The notes beneath the pieces were generated by a model that worked only from the letters and a program-made list of their open reading frames with translations, was not told the DNA's origin and ran no database searches. A stretch of DNA of 64,000 nucleotides. Origin: Mitsuokella sp. oral taxon 131 str. W9106 (GTDB lineage Bacteria > Bacillota > Negativicutes > Selenomonadales > Selenomonadaceae). The stretch is from NCBI RefSeq assembly GCF_000469545.1, contig NZ_KI273058.1, positions 356,754-420,753 on the forward strand, read 5' to 3'. Shown here in pieces: positions 53,286 to 62,595 of this stretch. The stretch's first letter is position 1. Each line of letters starts with the position of its first letter. A program made the translations under genes and the position numbers.

Positions 53286-54323
53286 ATGAAAGCAGTAAGA
53301 CTTCTAAAAGCAAATGAGTTTCCTGTGCAAGATATTCCAGTTCCCGAAATCCATGAGGATGAAATCCTTCTCAAGATGAAGAGCACGGCAATCTGTGGAA
53401 CGGATATGCGCATTCTGACGGGGCAAAAGACGCGGGGCGTGCGCTATCCATCGACGATTGGCCATGAGATCTGCGGCATCATCGAAAAGGTCGGCGCGAA
53501 TGTGTTGGGCTACGAGGTCGGCGAGCATGTCGCAGTGGCAAACGTCATCCCCTGCCATCATTGTGCGATGTGTCTCACAGGACATGAAAATGCGTGCATG
53601 GAGCGGCAGGCAATCGGCTACGAGTTTGACGGCGGATTTGAAGAGTATCTTCGCATTCCGAAGGTATGCATCGAGAGCCAGAATGTCATCAAGCTGCCAG
53701 AGTCAATCCCGTTTGAGGAAGGCTCTCTGATTGAGCCGCTGGCATGCTGCCTGCATGGGCAGAAGAATGCGGGCGTCCGCATGGATGATGTCGTCCTCAT
53801 CGAGGGGGCAGGCCCCATTGGGCTCATCCATCTGCTCCTCGCGAAGATAGCCGGCGCGCGCAAGGTCATCGTCAGTGAGCCCAACGAGTACCGCCGCACG
53901 AAAGCGAAGGAGCTCGGCGCGGAAGTCGTCCTCGACCCGATGAAGGAAAAGCTCGAGGATGTCGTGAAGCGTGAAACGGATGGATTGGGCGCAGATGTCG
54001 TCATTCTCTGCATCGGTGTCCCCGCTATTGTCAATCAGGCATTCCAGCTTTGCCGACGCAACGGAACGGTCATGCTCTTTGCCGGCTTCCCCGAAAAGAG
54101 CACGAGCGATATTGTGCCGAACTTGATCCACTACAGCGAGATCCATGTGACGGGCTCGACCGCTTACACGAGGCAGGACTACCGCGAGGCGGCGAATCTC
54201 GTAAAGAGCAAGCGCATCGATCTGTCCGGCATCATCACACATCGCTTCAAGATCGAGGAATTCCAAGAGGCGTACGAGCTTGCCAAGAGCGGTGCAGGTC
54301 TGAAAATCTGCATTGTAAACTGA
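53286..54323 (+). CDS. Zinc-dependent medium-chain dehydrogenase
   Basis: A 345-residue MDR-family dehydrogenase of the sorbitol/threonine dehydrogenase group. Catalytic zinc ligands are C37 and H60-E61. A structural zinc site is complete at C90/C93/C96/C104 (IPCHHCAMCLTGHENAC). The Rossmann motif GAGPIGLIHLLLA follows. It should oxidise a secondary alcohol of a polyol, sugar or sugar acid with NAD(P). It is in the RpiR operon, 90 bp after the aldolase gene and 17 bp before the kinase gene. Confidence 0.92.
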   Translation: MKAVRLLKANEFPVQDIPVPEIHEDEILLKMKSTAICGTDMRILTGQKTRGVRYPSTIGHEICGIIEKVGANVLGYEVGEHVAVANVIPCHHCAMCLTGHENACMERQAIGYEFDGGFEEYLRIPKVCIESQNVIKLPESIPFEEGSLIEPLACCLHGQKNAGVRMDDVVLIEGAGPIGLIHLLLAKIAGARKVIVSEPNEYRRTKAKELGAEVVLDPMKEKLEDVVKRETDGLGADVVILCIGVPAIVNQAFQLCRRNGTVMLFAGFPEKSTSDIVPNLIHYSEIHVTGSTAYTRQDYREAANLVKSKRIDLSGIITHRFKIEEFQEAYELAKSGAGLKICIVN

Positions 54324-54340
54324 AATAAGGGGTGCTTCTT

Positions 54341-55879
54341 ATGAAGGACAAAGACCTTTTATTGGGCATTGACGCAGGGAGCACGGGCACGAAGCTGAGC
54401 CTCTTCACGACAGAGGGGGAGCTCCTTCGGGAGACTTCCTTTCAAGTCGTGATCTCGCGCCCCGAGCGCAATGAGGCGGAGCTTGATCTGGAGGATTTCT
54501 TTGGCAATCTGACAAAGGAGATCCGTGCCATTGTGGACGGCGTTGCGGATCGCGTTGCGGGGCTTGGCTTCAGCGTGGCGAATCCGACCGTCGTGTTCTT
54601 TGACAAGGACATGGAAGCCGTGCGCCCCGGCATTGCATATTTCGACAACCGAAGCGTGAAGGAAGTCGCGGATTTCGTGGAGCGCTTCGGCGGCGCCAAT
54701 ATGTACTTTGGGCGCGTCGGCAACAATCCGAGCCCCTCCACCTGCGTCGCGGCCACGATCCAATGGGTGCGGACGCATGAGCCGGAAGTCTGGGCGGAGG
54801 TTGACAAGGTTGGCTTTCTGAATAGCTACCTCGGCGCAAAGATGACGGGCGTCCTTGCCTGCGAGCCGACGACAGCCTCCTACAGCGGCTTGCTGCGCAT
54901 CAAGAAGCCGTATGCGTGGGAACACCGTTTCACGGAGCTTTACGATCTGTCTGACGATCTCCTGCCGCCGCTCATCTCCTGCATGGACAAGCTCGGCGGG
55001 CTGAAGGCGGACGTTGCGCGCGCATTGGGGCTTGCCGAGGGGACGCCAGTTTCTCTCGGTGCGGCGGACACGGCGGCATCGAGCATTGCAATGGGCGTGC
55101 GCCGTCATGGTGACGTATTCCAGAGCATGGGCACGTCGGAGGTTATCGTATTTTGCCTGAACAACCCGAACTTCAGCCCGGCCTTTATGAACCGCGGCCA
55201 TGTCATACCGGGGCTATGGCTCTCAAATGGGGCCATGAGCATGGCAGGTGGAAGCATCCGCTGGTTCTTGACGAACATTGCGCCGGATCTGAAAAACGAG
55301 GTGGAGATGGAGGCGCTCGCGGAACAATCGCCGCGCGGGGCAAATGGGGTCATGTACGTGCCGTACCTGTGCGGCGAGCGCAGCCCAATCTTTGACGCAA
55401 AGGCGCTGGGGCTCTTCTTCGGCATAACGGCGAATACGACGAAGGCAGACCTTGCGCGGGCCGTTTACGAGGGCGTCGCGCTTGCGATGAATCAGATCTA
55501 TCAGATCGGAAAGGATCGCTGGGATGTCGATCCGCCTTACGTCATCTGCATTGGCGGCGCGACAAAGAGCAAGCTGTCTCTCCAGCTAAGGGCAAATATC
55601 CAGAATATTCCTATCCATACGGTCAATGTGTCGAATGCTGCAGCCTTTGGCGCTGCGATCCTAGGCGGCTTCGCATCCGGGGCATACAAGGATATATGGG
55701 ATTTCCCTGTAGTCGAAAACTACGACCAATATATCGAGCCAGATCCATATGACGCGATGTTCTATATGCGCTATAAGAAGATTTACGACGCGCTCTATCC
55801 GGCGCTCAAGGAAAATATGCACGATTCCTACGACTATGCCTATAGTTCTTCCATAAAAAAGAGGGAGGCGGCACTATGA
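54341..55879 (+). CDS. FGGY-family carbohydrate kinase
   Basis: A 512-residue sugar kinase with the N-terminal phosphate-binding DAGSTGTKLSLF, central GAADTAASSIAMG and MGTSEVIVF segments, and C-terminal CIGGATKSKLSLQLRANI. It is closest in look to xylulokinases; LsrK and other FGGY kinases are alternatives. It would phosphorylate a ketose or sugar acid before aldolase or transketolase cleavage. An AAGGGGTG site lies upstream. Its stop overlaps the next start by four bases. Confidence 0.9.
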   Translation: MKDKDLLLGIDAGSTGTKLSLFTTEGELLRETSFQVVISRPERNEAELDLEDFFGNLTKEIRAIVDGVADRVAGLGFSVANPTVVFFDKDMEAVRPGIAYFDNRSVKEVADFVERFGGANMYFGRVGNNPSPSTCVAATIQWVRTHEPEVWAEVDKVGFLNSYLGAKMTGVLACEPTTASYSGLLRIKKPYAWEHRFTELYDLSDDLLPPLISCMDKLGGLKADVARALGLAEGTPVSLGAADTAASSIAMGVRRHGDVFQSMGTSEVIVFCLNNPNFSPAFMNRGHVIPGLWLSNGAMSMAGGSIRWFLTNIAPDLKNEVEMEALAEQSPRGANGVMYVPYLCGERSPIFDAKALGLFFGITANTTKADLARAVYEGVALAMNQIYQIGKDRWDVDPPYVICIGGATKSKLSLQLRANIQNIPIHTVNVSNAAAFGAAILGGFASGAYKDIWDFPVVENYDQYIEPDPYDAMFYMRYKKIYDALYPALKENMHDSYDYAYSSSIKKREAAL

Positions 55880-56841
55880 AAATCGTTATACTGGACGGCT
55901 ACACGGAAAATCCGGGCGATCTGAGCTGGGATGTGCTGGAGGACTTGGGGGATGTGACGGTCTATGATCGCACGGCATACGAGGAATCGCCGCTTATTCG
56001 CGAGCGCATCGGGGATGCGGAGGTCGCCGTTGTGAACAAGACGCCAATCTCAAAGGAGACGATGGACGCCTGCCCCAATCTGAAATGCATTGCCGTTCTG
56101 GCTACGGGCTACAACGTGATTGACTGCGCGTATGCGAAGGAGAAGGGGATCATCGTCCAAAACGTGCCGAGCTATGGCACGGAGATTGTCGGGCAATATG
56201 CCGTTGGGCTGCTGCTTGAAATCTGCTCGCATTACGGGCATCACGCGCAGACCGTAAAGGATGGCAAATGGGCAAGCTGCCCGGACTGGTGCTACTGGGA
56301 TTATCCCATGCTTGAACTGAATGGGCAGACGGCAGGCATTATTGGCCTTGGCCGTATCGGGCAAGCAACGGCAAAGATCTTGAAGGCGCTCAATATGCGC
56401 GTGCTCGCCTTCGACAAATACGAGAGCGATGCGGGGCGCGCGCTCGCAAAGTACGTCGATCTCGATACGCTTTTCAGGCAGTCGGATGTCATTTTCTTGC
56501 ATTGCCCGCTCTTTCCCGGGACGGAGCGGATTATTTGCAAGGCGAATATTGAGAAGATGAAGGACGGGGTCATTCTGATCAACAATAGCCGTGGACAGCT
56601 CGTTGATGAGATCGATCTTGCAGAAGCGTTGAACCAAGGCAAGGTTTATGCAGCAGGGCTCGATGTCGTTTCTACTGAGCCGGTTCGCCCCGATAATCCG
56701 TTGCTCGATGCGAAAAATTGCCTGATCACGCCGCATATCTCATGGGCGGCAAAGCCCGCAAGGGCGCGCATCCTGCGCATCGTGGAGCAGAATATTGCTT
56801 CGTATATCGTGGGCAAGCCAGAAAATGTAGTCAATAACTAG
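55876..56841 (+). CDS. D-isomer-specific 2-hydroxyacid dehydrogenase
   Basis: A 321-residue NAD(P)-dependent dehydrogenase with the Rossmann motif GLGRIGQATAKIL, the catalytic Arg in NNSRGQLVDE, Glu in the STEPVRPDNP region and His in TPHISWA. It resembles glycerate/hydroxypyruvate dehydrogenases and could reduce a 2-keto acid made by the pathway. It is coupled to the kinase gene (ATGA overlap). Confidence 0.92.
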   Translation: MKIVILDGYTENPGDLSWDVLEDLGDVTVYDRTAYEESPLIRERIGDAEVAVVNKTPISKETMDACPNLKCIAVLATGYNVIDCAYAKEKGIIVQNVPSYGTEIVGQYAVGLLLEICSHYGHHAQTVKDGKWASCPDWCYWDYPMLELNGQTAGIIGLGRIGQATAKILKALNMRVLAFDKYESDAGRALAKYVDLDTLFRQSDVIFLHCPLFPGTERIICKANIEKMKDGVILINNSRGQLVDEIDLAEALNQGKVYAAGLDVVSTEPVRPDNPLLDAKNCLITPHISWAAKPARARILRIVEQNIASYIVGKPENVVNN

Positions 56842-56852
56842 GAGGGCCAGCC

Positions 56853-58160
56853 ATGAAAAAAACAAATTTTCGTTGGGTGATATTGGCGGTCATATTCACC
56901 ACATACCTCATCAATTATGCGGATCGCTCCAACATCGGCGTTGCGCTTCCTTTCATCAAGGACGAGTTCCACATGACGAACACCGAGATGGGTGGGATCG
57001 CATCCATGTTTTTCCTGGGATACGCGATCAGCCAGATTCCCGCAGGGTTCATTCTTTCAAAGCTGGGAATCCGCGGCACCGTCTCGCTTTCCATCATCGC
57101 CTTTTCGCTCTTCACCTTCCTTATGGGCCATGTGCAGAATGCCGGGCAGCTCGTCCTCACGCGCTTAGGGCTTGGCCTTGGCGAAGGGCCTACGCCGGTC
57201 GGGCTGACCTCCACGATCAACAACTGGTTCCCTGCGAAGGAAAAAGCGACGGCTGTCGGCGTCTACATCGCGTCTACGCTCGTTGCCCCGATCATCGTGC
57301 CATCCATCGTCGTTTGGATTGCCCTGAACTATGGCTGGAGAAATATCTTCATCTTCTTTGCAATCCCCGGCTTCTTCATGGCGGTCATCTGGTATCTCGT
57401 CATTCGCACGTCCCCGCGCGACCATGGCCATGTCAATCAGGCTGAGGTGGACTATATCGAATCGGGAAGCGATGCCGGTGAAGAAAAGAAAGAGACGTTC
57501 AAGAGCTTTGGGCTTCTCGACAAGATCATCCGCTTGAAGCATGTAGAGCCCGTGACGTCGAAGGCAAAGGTCTTTACGAATTGGAACATCATCGGCAACA
57601 CGCTTGGTTATTTCTTCATGGTTTCTGTTGTCTATGGGATCATGACGTGGATCCCGTCGTACCTCGTCGATGCGAAGGGGTATACCTTCACGAAGATGGG
57701 CTTCATGGCAGCAGCTCCGTTTATCGGCGGTCTGATTGGCTCGCTTCTTGGTGGCTATATCTCGGACAAGGTGCTTGGCAAGCGACGCAAGCCGACGATG
57801 CTCTTCACCGCGCTCTTTACGTTCTTTATGATGTTCGTCATGATGAACCTGCCGAACAGCGATACGGCTATGGGCATGGCGCTCTTTGCGACGGGCTTCT
57901 GCCTGAATCTTGGCTGGCCTGCCTTTACGGCATATCCCATGGGGATCACGGACAAGCAAACTTATCCGATCGCGATTGCCGTTGTCAACTCCGGCGGAAA
58001 CTTAGGCGGTGCGTTCAGCCCGTTCTTTGTCGGACTGCTTCTTGACTGGTGGGGCAGTTACGACTATGTCTTTGCCTTCTTCGGAATCATATCCGTTTTG
58101 GGCTTCCTGCTCTTCCTGTCGATTGATGAGCCTATTGCAGACAGCAAGGCGCAGGCCTGA
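56853..58160 (+). CDS. MFS transporter, anion:cation symporter family
   Basis: A 435-residue transporter with 12 predicted helices. NYADRSNIGVALPFIK in helix 1 and GEGPTPVGLTSTINNWFP in helix 4 are typical of ACS-family sugar-acid/proton symporters such as galactonate and glucarate carriers. The motif DKVLGKRRK follows in the central loop. This suggests that the operon imports a carboxylated sugar, although neutral substrates cannot be excluded. AGGAGG precedes the ATG. Confidence 0.92.
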   Translation: MKKTNFRWVILAVIFTTYLINYADRSNIGVALPFIKDEFHMTNTEMGGIASMFFLGYAISQIPAGFILSKLGIRGTVSLSIIAFSLFTFLMGHVQNAGQLVLTRLGLGLGEGPTPVGLTSTINNWFPAKEKATAVGVYIASTLVAPIIVPSIVVWIALNYGWRNIFIFFAIPGFFMAVIWYLVIRTSPRDHGHVNQAEVDYIESGSDAGEEKKETFKSFGLLDKIIRLKHVEPVTSKAKVFTNWNIIGNTLGYFFMVSVVYGIMTWIPSYLVDAKGYTFTKMGFMAAAPFIGGLIGSLLGGYISDKVLGKRRKPTMLFTALFTFFMMFVMMNLPNSDTAMGMALFATGFCLNLGWPAFTAYPMGITDKQTYPIAIAVVNSGGNLGGAFSPFFVGLLLDWWGSYDYVFAFFGIISVLGFLLFLSIDEPIADSKAQA

Positions 58161-58261
58161 CCTATCATCCTGCCGTCGTATCGCCAAGGCGGGGCCGCGC
58201 ATATGGGAATCCTTTGGCGCGGCTGCTGGCGATACGGGATTTTTTGAGAGGAGTGCTTGTT

Positions 58262-59086
58262 TTGAGCAAGGACATACAAGAGCTCAAGGCCATCTGCAAA
58301 AAGATCCGTGAAGACATTGTCACGATGATCCATCAGGCTGGCTCGGGGCATCCAGGCGGCTCATTGTCTGCCGCAGAGATCATGACGGCTCTTTACTTTG
58401 GTGGCATTATGGATGTGCGTCCCGAAGAGCCGGAGTGGGAGGGGCGCGATCGCTTCATTCTTTCCAAGGGGCATGTGGCGCCTGTCCTGTACAGCGTCCT
58501 AGCGGAGCGCGGCTTTTTCCCCGTCGAGGAGCTTTCCACGCTCCGACGTTTTGGCAGCAGGCTTCAGGGCCATCCGCACAAGGCGCATACGCCAGGGTTG
58601 GATTGCTCATCGGGCTCGCTTGGGCAAGGGCTCTCGATCGCAAACGGGCTTGCCACAGCGTTCAAGCATAGAAAGACGCCGCAGCGCGTCTACTGCCTGA
58701 TGGGGGACGGCGAGCTTCAGGAGGGGCAGATCTGGGAGGCCGCGCTCTATGCCAGCCAGCATAAGCTGGATAACCTTTGCGCGATTGTGGATGACAATGG
58801 CGTGCAGCTCGATGGAAGGGTCGAAGACATCAAGAGCCTCGGCGATATTGCGGAAAAGTGGAAGGCCTTTGGCTGGAATGTCATAGAAGCGGATGGACAT
58901 GATATGGCAGCCGTGATGGACGCATTCCATGAAGCAAAGGAAGCAAAAGGCGCGCCTGCGGTCATCGTCGCGCATACGATCAAGGGCAAAGGCGTTTCCT
59001 TTATGGAAAATGACTGTGCGTGGCATGGCGCGGCGCCCAATGATGGGGAGCTGCAAGCCGCTTTGTCAGAGATTCGAGGTGCGTGA
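58262..59086 (+). CDS. Transketolase, N-terminal (TPP-binding) subunit
   Basis: A 274-residue protein equal to the first half of transketolase. HQAGSGHPGGSLSAAEIMTA lies near residues 20-40 and the thiamine diphosphate motif MGDGELQEGQIWEAA follows. The TTG at 58262 is eight bases from GAGAGGAG. It pairs with the separate C-terminal subunit encoded next. Two-subunit transketolases often belong to dedicated catabolic operons rather than the central pentose phosphate pathway. Confidence 0.93.
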   Translation: MSKDIQELKAICKKIREDIVTMIHQAGSGHPGGSLSAAEIMTALYFGGIMDVRPEEPEWEGRDRFILSKGHVAPVLYSVLAERGFFPVEELSTLRRFGSRLQGHPHKAHTPGLDCSSGSLGQGLSIANGLATAFKHRKTPQRVYCLMGDGELQEGQIWEAALYASQHKLDNLCAIVDDNGVQLDGRVEDIKSLGDIAEKWKAFGWNVIEADGHDMAAVMDAFHEAKEAKGAPAVIVAHTIKGKGVSFMENDCAWHGAAPNDGELQAALSEIRGA

Positions 59087-59087
59087 G

Positions 59088-60026
59088 ATGGATAAGGAAA
59101 TACCGATGCGGGACGGCTACGGAAAGGCCCTGCTCGAAATGATACCCACGAATCCCAACATCATGGTGCTTGATGCCGATGTGGCAAAATCGACGCGCAC
59201 GAGTTGGGTAAAGGACAAATTCCCCACGCATTTCATTGATATGGGCATTTCGGAGCAGGACATGGTCGGCACGGCGGCAGGGCTCGTGCTTGGCGGGATG
59301 CTTCCATTCGTTTCGACGTATGGCGTCTTTCTCGCAGGCAGGGCGTGGGATCAGATTCGCACGACCGTCTGCTACAACGAGCTGAATGTCAAGCTGGCAG
59401 GTGCGCACGCTGGCATATCCGTAGGATCGGACGGTGCGACGCATCAGGCCTTGGAGGATGTGGCGATCATGCGCGTGCTGCCGCATATGACCGTCGTCGT
59501 CCCATGCGATGCGGAGGAGACGCGAAAGGCGACACATGCGATTGCAAAGGCAAAAGGACCGTGCTTCATCCGTTTTGGCCGTGAGGCAGTGCCTGTCGTG
59601 ACCGGCGAGGATACCCCCTTTGTGTTAGGGAAGGCGCGGCTTTGCAGGGCGGGCGAGGACGTTACCATCGTGGCGAATGGCGCGATGGTGCACGAGGCGC
59701 TGGGAGCAGCAAGCGAGCTCGAAAAAGAAGGGCTTTCTGCTGAGGTCATCGACATGCATACGGTAAAGCCGATCGATGTGCCTGCGCTTTTGGAATCCAT
59801 ACGGAAGACGGGATGTCTTGTTACGGCCGAGGAACATCAGATGTATTGCGGGATGGGAAGCGCAGTGGCGGAATGCGTGGTGCATCATGAGCCCGTGCCA
59901 ATGGAAATGGTCGCCATTAAAGATACATTTGGCGAGTCCGGCACGCCGGATGAATTGATGCAGGCATATGGACTGGATGCCGCGCATATCGTGGCGGCAG
60001 CCCGAAAGGCCGTCGCACGCAAGTAA
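59088..60026 (+). CDS. Transketolase, C-terminal (pyrimidine-binding) subunit
   Basis: A 312-residue protein equal to the second half of transketolase: VLDADVAKSTRTSWVKDKFP, the activating Glu in DMGISEQDMVGTAAGL, and a C-terminal domain ending near TFGESGTPDELMQAYGL. It starts one base after the partner's stop codon. Together they should transfer a two-carbon ketol unit from the pathway's ketose phosphate. It is the last gene of the RpiR operon and a strong terminator follows. Confidence 0.93.
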   Translation: MDKEIPMRDGYGKALLEMIPTNPNIMVLDADVAKSTRTSWVKDKFPTHFIDMGISEQDMVGTAAGLVLGGMLPFVSTYGVFLAGRAWDQIRTTVCYNELNVKLAGAHAGISVGSDGATHQALEDVAIMRVLPHMTVVVPCDAEETRKATHAIAKAKGPCFIRFGREAVPVVTGEDTPFVLGKARLCRAGEDVTIVANGAMVHEALGAASELEKEGLSAEVIDMHTVKPIDVPALLESIRKTGCLVTAEEHQMYCGMGSAVAECVVHHEPVPMEMVAIKDTFGESGTPDELMQAYGLDAAHIVAAARKAVARK

Positions 60027-60050
60027 AAACGATATGGAATAGCAACGAAA

Positions 60051-60098
60051 AGCAATGCGATCAAGCAGCTACCCCCTAGCTTGGTCGCATTGCTTTTT
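60051..60098 (+). terminator. rho-independent terminator after the catabolic operon
   Basis: AGCAATGCGATCAAGC pairs with GCTTGGTCGCATTGCT (16 bp with one G-U) around AGCTACCCCCTA and is followed by TTTT. The rest of the 200-bp gap has no clear promoter. Confidence 0.9.
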
Positions 60099-60226
60099 AT
60101 CAAGCCCGAAGGACGCAGATGATGGGCTGTTTTCAGTTTGCGCATAAAGTTTTGTGAAGCGGCTTTTATTCTGTTGTGATTTGTGAGACAATAGAGAGCA
60201 ACATGAAGGATGGAAAGGAATGGCAG

Positions 60227-60985
60227 ATGATAGAGACAGAGAACCTTGTCAAGCGATTCCCGCACCGCGACAAAGCGGGAAAGCAGGCGGAGAAGACGGC
60301 AGTTGCAGGGCTTTCGCTTTCCGTCGCAAATGGTGAGATATTCGGTCTTTTGGGACCGAACGGCGCGGGCAAGACGACGACGATCCGCATGATGACGATG
60401 CAGACGCAGCCGACGGAGGGATCCGTGTGTTATGATGGGCTCGATACGCGTACGCACGCGCGGGAAATCAAGTCGCTCATCGGTGTCGTGCCGCAGCACA
60501 TCAATTTCGACCAGGATCTCACGGTCGGCGAGAATCTCGACCTGCATGCGCGCCTGCACCATATGGGAGCGGCTGCGCGAAAGGCGCGCATCGAGGAGCT
60601 GCTTCGCTACGTTGCGCTTACGGATGTCGTGAACGACGGCGTGCGCAGGCTTTCTGGTGGCATGAAGCGGCGCCTGCTCATTGTGCGCGCGCTCCTGCAC
60701 CGTCCGCGCATTCTCTTTCTCGACGAGCCGACGGTCGCACTCGACCCGCAGGTGCGCCGCAGGATATGGCAGCTCGTGCGGCAGATGGCATGGGGCGGCG
60801 TCACGGTGTTTCTGACGACACACTACATCGAGGAGGCGGAGACGCTCTGTGACCGTGTCGCGATACTTAGCCACGGGCGGCTTGTCGATCTCGATTCGCC
60901 GAAGCGCTTGCGCGAAAAGACAAACCTGCCGAATCTCGAAGAGGTATTCCTTGCGATGACGGGGAAGCAGGAAGGACTGTCGTGA
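60227..60985 (+). CDS. ABC-2 type exporter ATP-binding protein
   Basis: A 252-residue ATPase of the drug/polysaccharide exporter (DRA/Nod) group. Walker A is GPNGAGKTT, the signature is LSGGMKRRLLIVRAL, Walker B is ILFLDEPTVALDPQ, and HYIEEAETLCDR follows. AAAGGA lies before the ATG at 60227; an ATG at 60203 would add eight residues. It works with the permease encoded next. The substrate is unknown. Confidence 0.9.
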   Translation: MIETENLVKRFPHRDKAGKQAEKTAVAGLSLSVANGEIFGLLGPNGAGKTTTIRMMTMQTQPTEGSVCYDGLDTRTHAREIKSLIGVVPQHINFDQDLTVGENLDLHARLHHMGAAARKARIEELLRYVALTDVVNDGVRRLSGGMKRRLLIVRALLHRPRILFLDEPTVALDPQVRRRIWQLVRQMAWGGVTVFLTTHYIEEAETLCDRVAILSHGRLVDLDSPKRLREKTNLPNLEEVFLAMTGKQEGLS

Positions 60986-61734
60986 TGCGCAATCAAAACT
61001 TCTACGACGTCTGGACGGTCTTTTGGCGCGATTGGATCGTGCTCAGGAAGCGCCTCACGAAGTTCATTCTCTCGCGCATGGTCGCACCGATGCTCTACCT
61101 TGTCGCGTTCGGCTGGGGCCTCGGGCGCAGCATCGAGGTGCAGGGCGGCACCTATCTCGACTTCATCGTGCCGGGGATCCTCGCGCTCAATTCCATGAAT
61201 ATCAGCTTCAACAGCATCACGCCCGTCCATGCTGAGCGCGTCTATCATAAGAGTCTTGAGGAGTACCTTATCGCGCCGATCTGGCCCGACGCATTCGTGA
61301 TCGGGAAGGTTGCCGCCGCCGTCCTGCGCGGGCTCATCTCGTCGTCGATTATCGTCCTGCTCGCGCTCGCGTTCGGCGCGCATTTTGCGATGACGCCGCT
61401 TTTCTTGCTCGTGCTCGTCTTGAACTGCGTCGTTTTCGCCGAGATTGGCTTTCTCGCCGCCATGAAGATTTCGACGTTTGAGGAGATGGGGCAGGTCAAT
61501 ACGTACATATTGCTGCCGATGTCGTTTTTATGCGGCACGTTTTTTTCGACGCATGCGCTGCCCGATCCCGTGCGCTATGCGATCGAGTGCCTGCCGCTCA
61601 CGCACACGAGCCTGTTGCTTCGCACGATTGGGAGCGGAGGCGAGGCACCGCTCGCATCGCTCGCCGTGCTCGCGCTCTACGCGCTGGGCGGCTACCTATG
61701 GAGCAGCCGGGCATTTCGCCGCCTGACGAAGTGA
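60985..61734 (+). CDS. ABC-2 type exporter permease
   Basis: A 249-residue inner-membrane protein with about six helices of the ABC-2/NodJ type (FWRDWIVLRKRLTKFILSR start, ILLPMSFLCGTFFSTHALP in the conserved C-terminal part). It begins at or one codon before the ATPase stop (GTGATG). Export of a drug, lipid or polysaccharide are all possible. Confidence 0.9.
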   Translation: MRNQNFYDVWTVFWRDWIVLRKRLTKFILSRMVAPMLYLVAFGWGLGRSIEVQGGTYLDFIVPGILALNSMNISFNSITPVHAERVYHKSLEEYLIAPIWPDAFVIGKVAAAVLRGLISSSIIVLLALAFGAHFAMTPLFLLVLVLNCVVFAEIGFLAAMKISTFEEMGQVNTYILLPMSFLCGTFFSTHALPDPVRYAIECLPLTHTSLLLRTIGSGGEAPLASLAVLALYALGGYLWSSRAFRRLTK

Positions 61735-61791
61735 TGGGGGAGAGCGCGAGTCGTCTTTCTCGTATTTGGAACCATTCGGAAAGGAAATACT

Positions 61792-62595
61792 TTGTTTCGC
61801 AATATTCTTCACCATCGCGCCGCGTCTGCCGACGACTGCGCGAAACTCTGCTGTACGAAGCTCGAGGGCTTCACCGTCAGAATCGGCTCGCTCACGATCT
61901 TTGAGCACGTCAATCTGCACGTTCATTGCGGCCAGCTCACGGCGCTCATCGGACCGAATGGCGCGGGCAAAAGCACGCTTTTGAAGGCGATTCTCGGCGA
62001 GGTGCGCCATGAAGGAAATCTGCACTACGTCGATGCGAAGGGCAAGCATACAGGGCATCCCGTCATTGGCTATGTGCCACAGTATCTTCGATTTGATCTC
62101 AGTGCGCCGACGACGGTGCTCGATATTTTCATGGCGTGCCTGTCGCGTCGTCCCGTTTGGTTATTCCCGGCGAAATCCCTGCGGCCGCGCGTGCAAAGAA
62201 GCCTCGCGCGCGTGCGCGCCGACCATCTCATCGACCGTCGGCTCGGCGCGCTCTCAGGCGGTGAGCTGCAGCGCGTCCTGCTCGCGCTCGCCTTGGAGCC
62301 GATGCCCGACCTGCTGCTGCTCGATGAGCCGGTCTCCGGCGTCGACCAAAACGGGCTCACGCTTTTCTACGACATCGTATCGGAGCTTCGCGCACAGGAG
62401 GATATTTCCATTATCCTCATTTCACACGATCTCAACATGGTCGCAAAACACGCCGATCAAGTCGTCCTCATGAATCGGGGCGTCGTGATGAGCGGCACGC
62501 CGGAGGAAGTCTTTGCCGACGCGCGGACGAGGCGCCTATTCGGCATGCTTGCGGGAGCGAAGGCAGATGGCACGGCAGAAGAGGAGGTTCGCTGA
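61792..62595 (+). CDS. Metal (Zn/Mn) ABC transporter ATP-binding protein
   Basis: A 267-residue ATPase of the ZnuC/MntB group. Walker A is GPNGAGKST, a cluster-typical VIGYVPQYLRFDLSAPTTVLD replaces the usual Q-loop, the signature is LSGGELQR and Walker B is LLLLDEPVSGVD. The start is a TTG behind AAAGGAAA. It is coupled to the permease gene by TGATG. No periplasmic metal-binding protein gene is present in the window. Confidence 0.9.
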   Translation: MFRNILHHRAASADDCAKLCCTKLEGFTVRIGSLTIFEHVNLHVHCGQLTALIGPNGAGKSTLLKAILGEVRHEGNLHYVDAKGKHTGHPVIGYVPQYLRFDLSAPTTVLDIFMACLSRRPVWLFPAKSLRPRVQRSLARVRADHLIDRRLGALSGGELQRVLLALALEPMPDLLLLDEPVSGVDQNGLTLFYDIVSELRAQEDISIILISHDLNMVAKHADQVVLMNRGVVMSGTPEEVFADARTRRLFGMLAGAKADGTAEEEVR

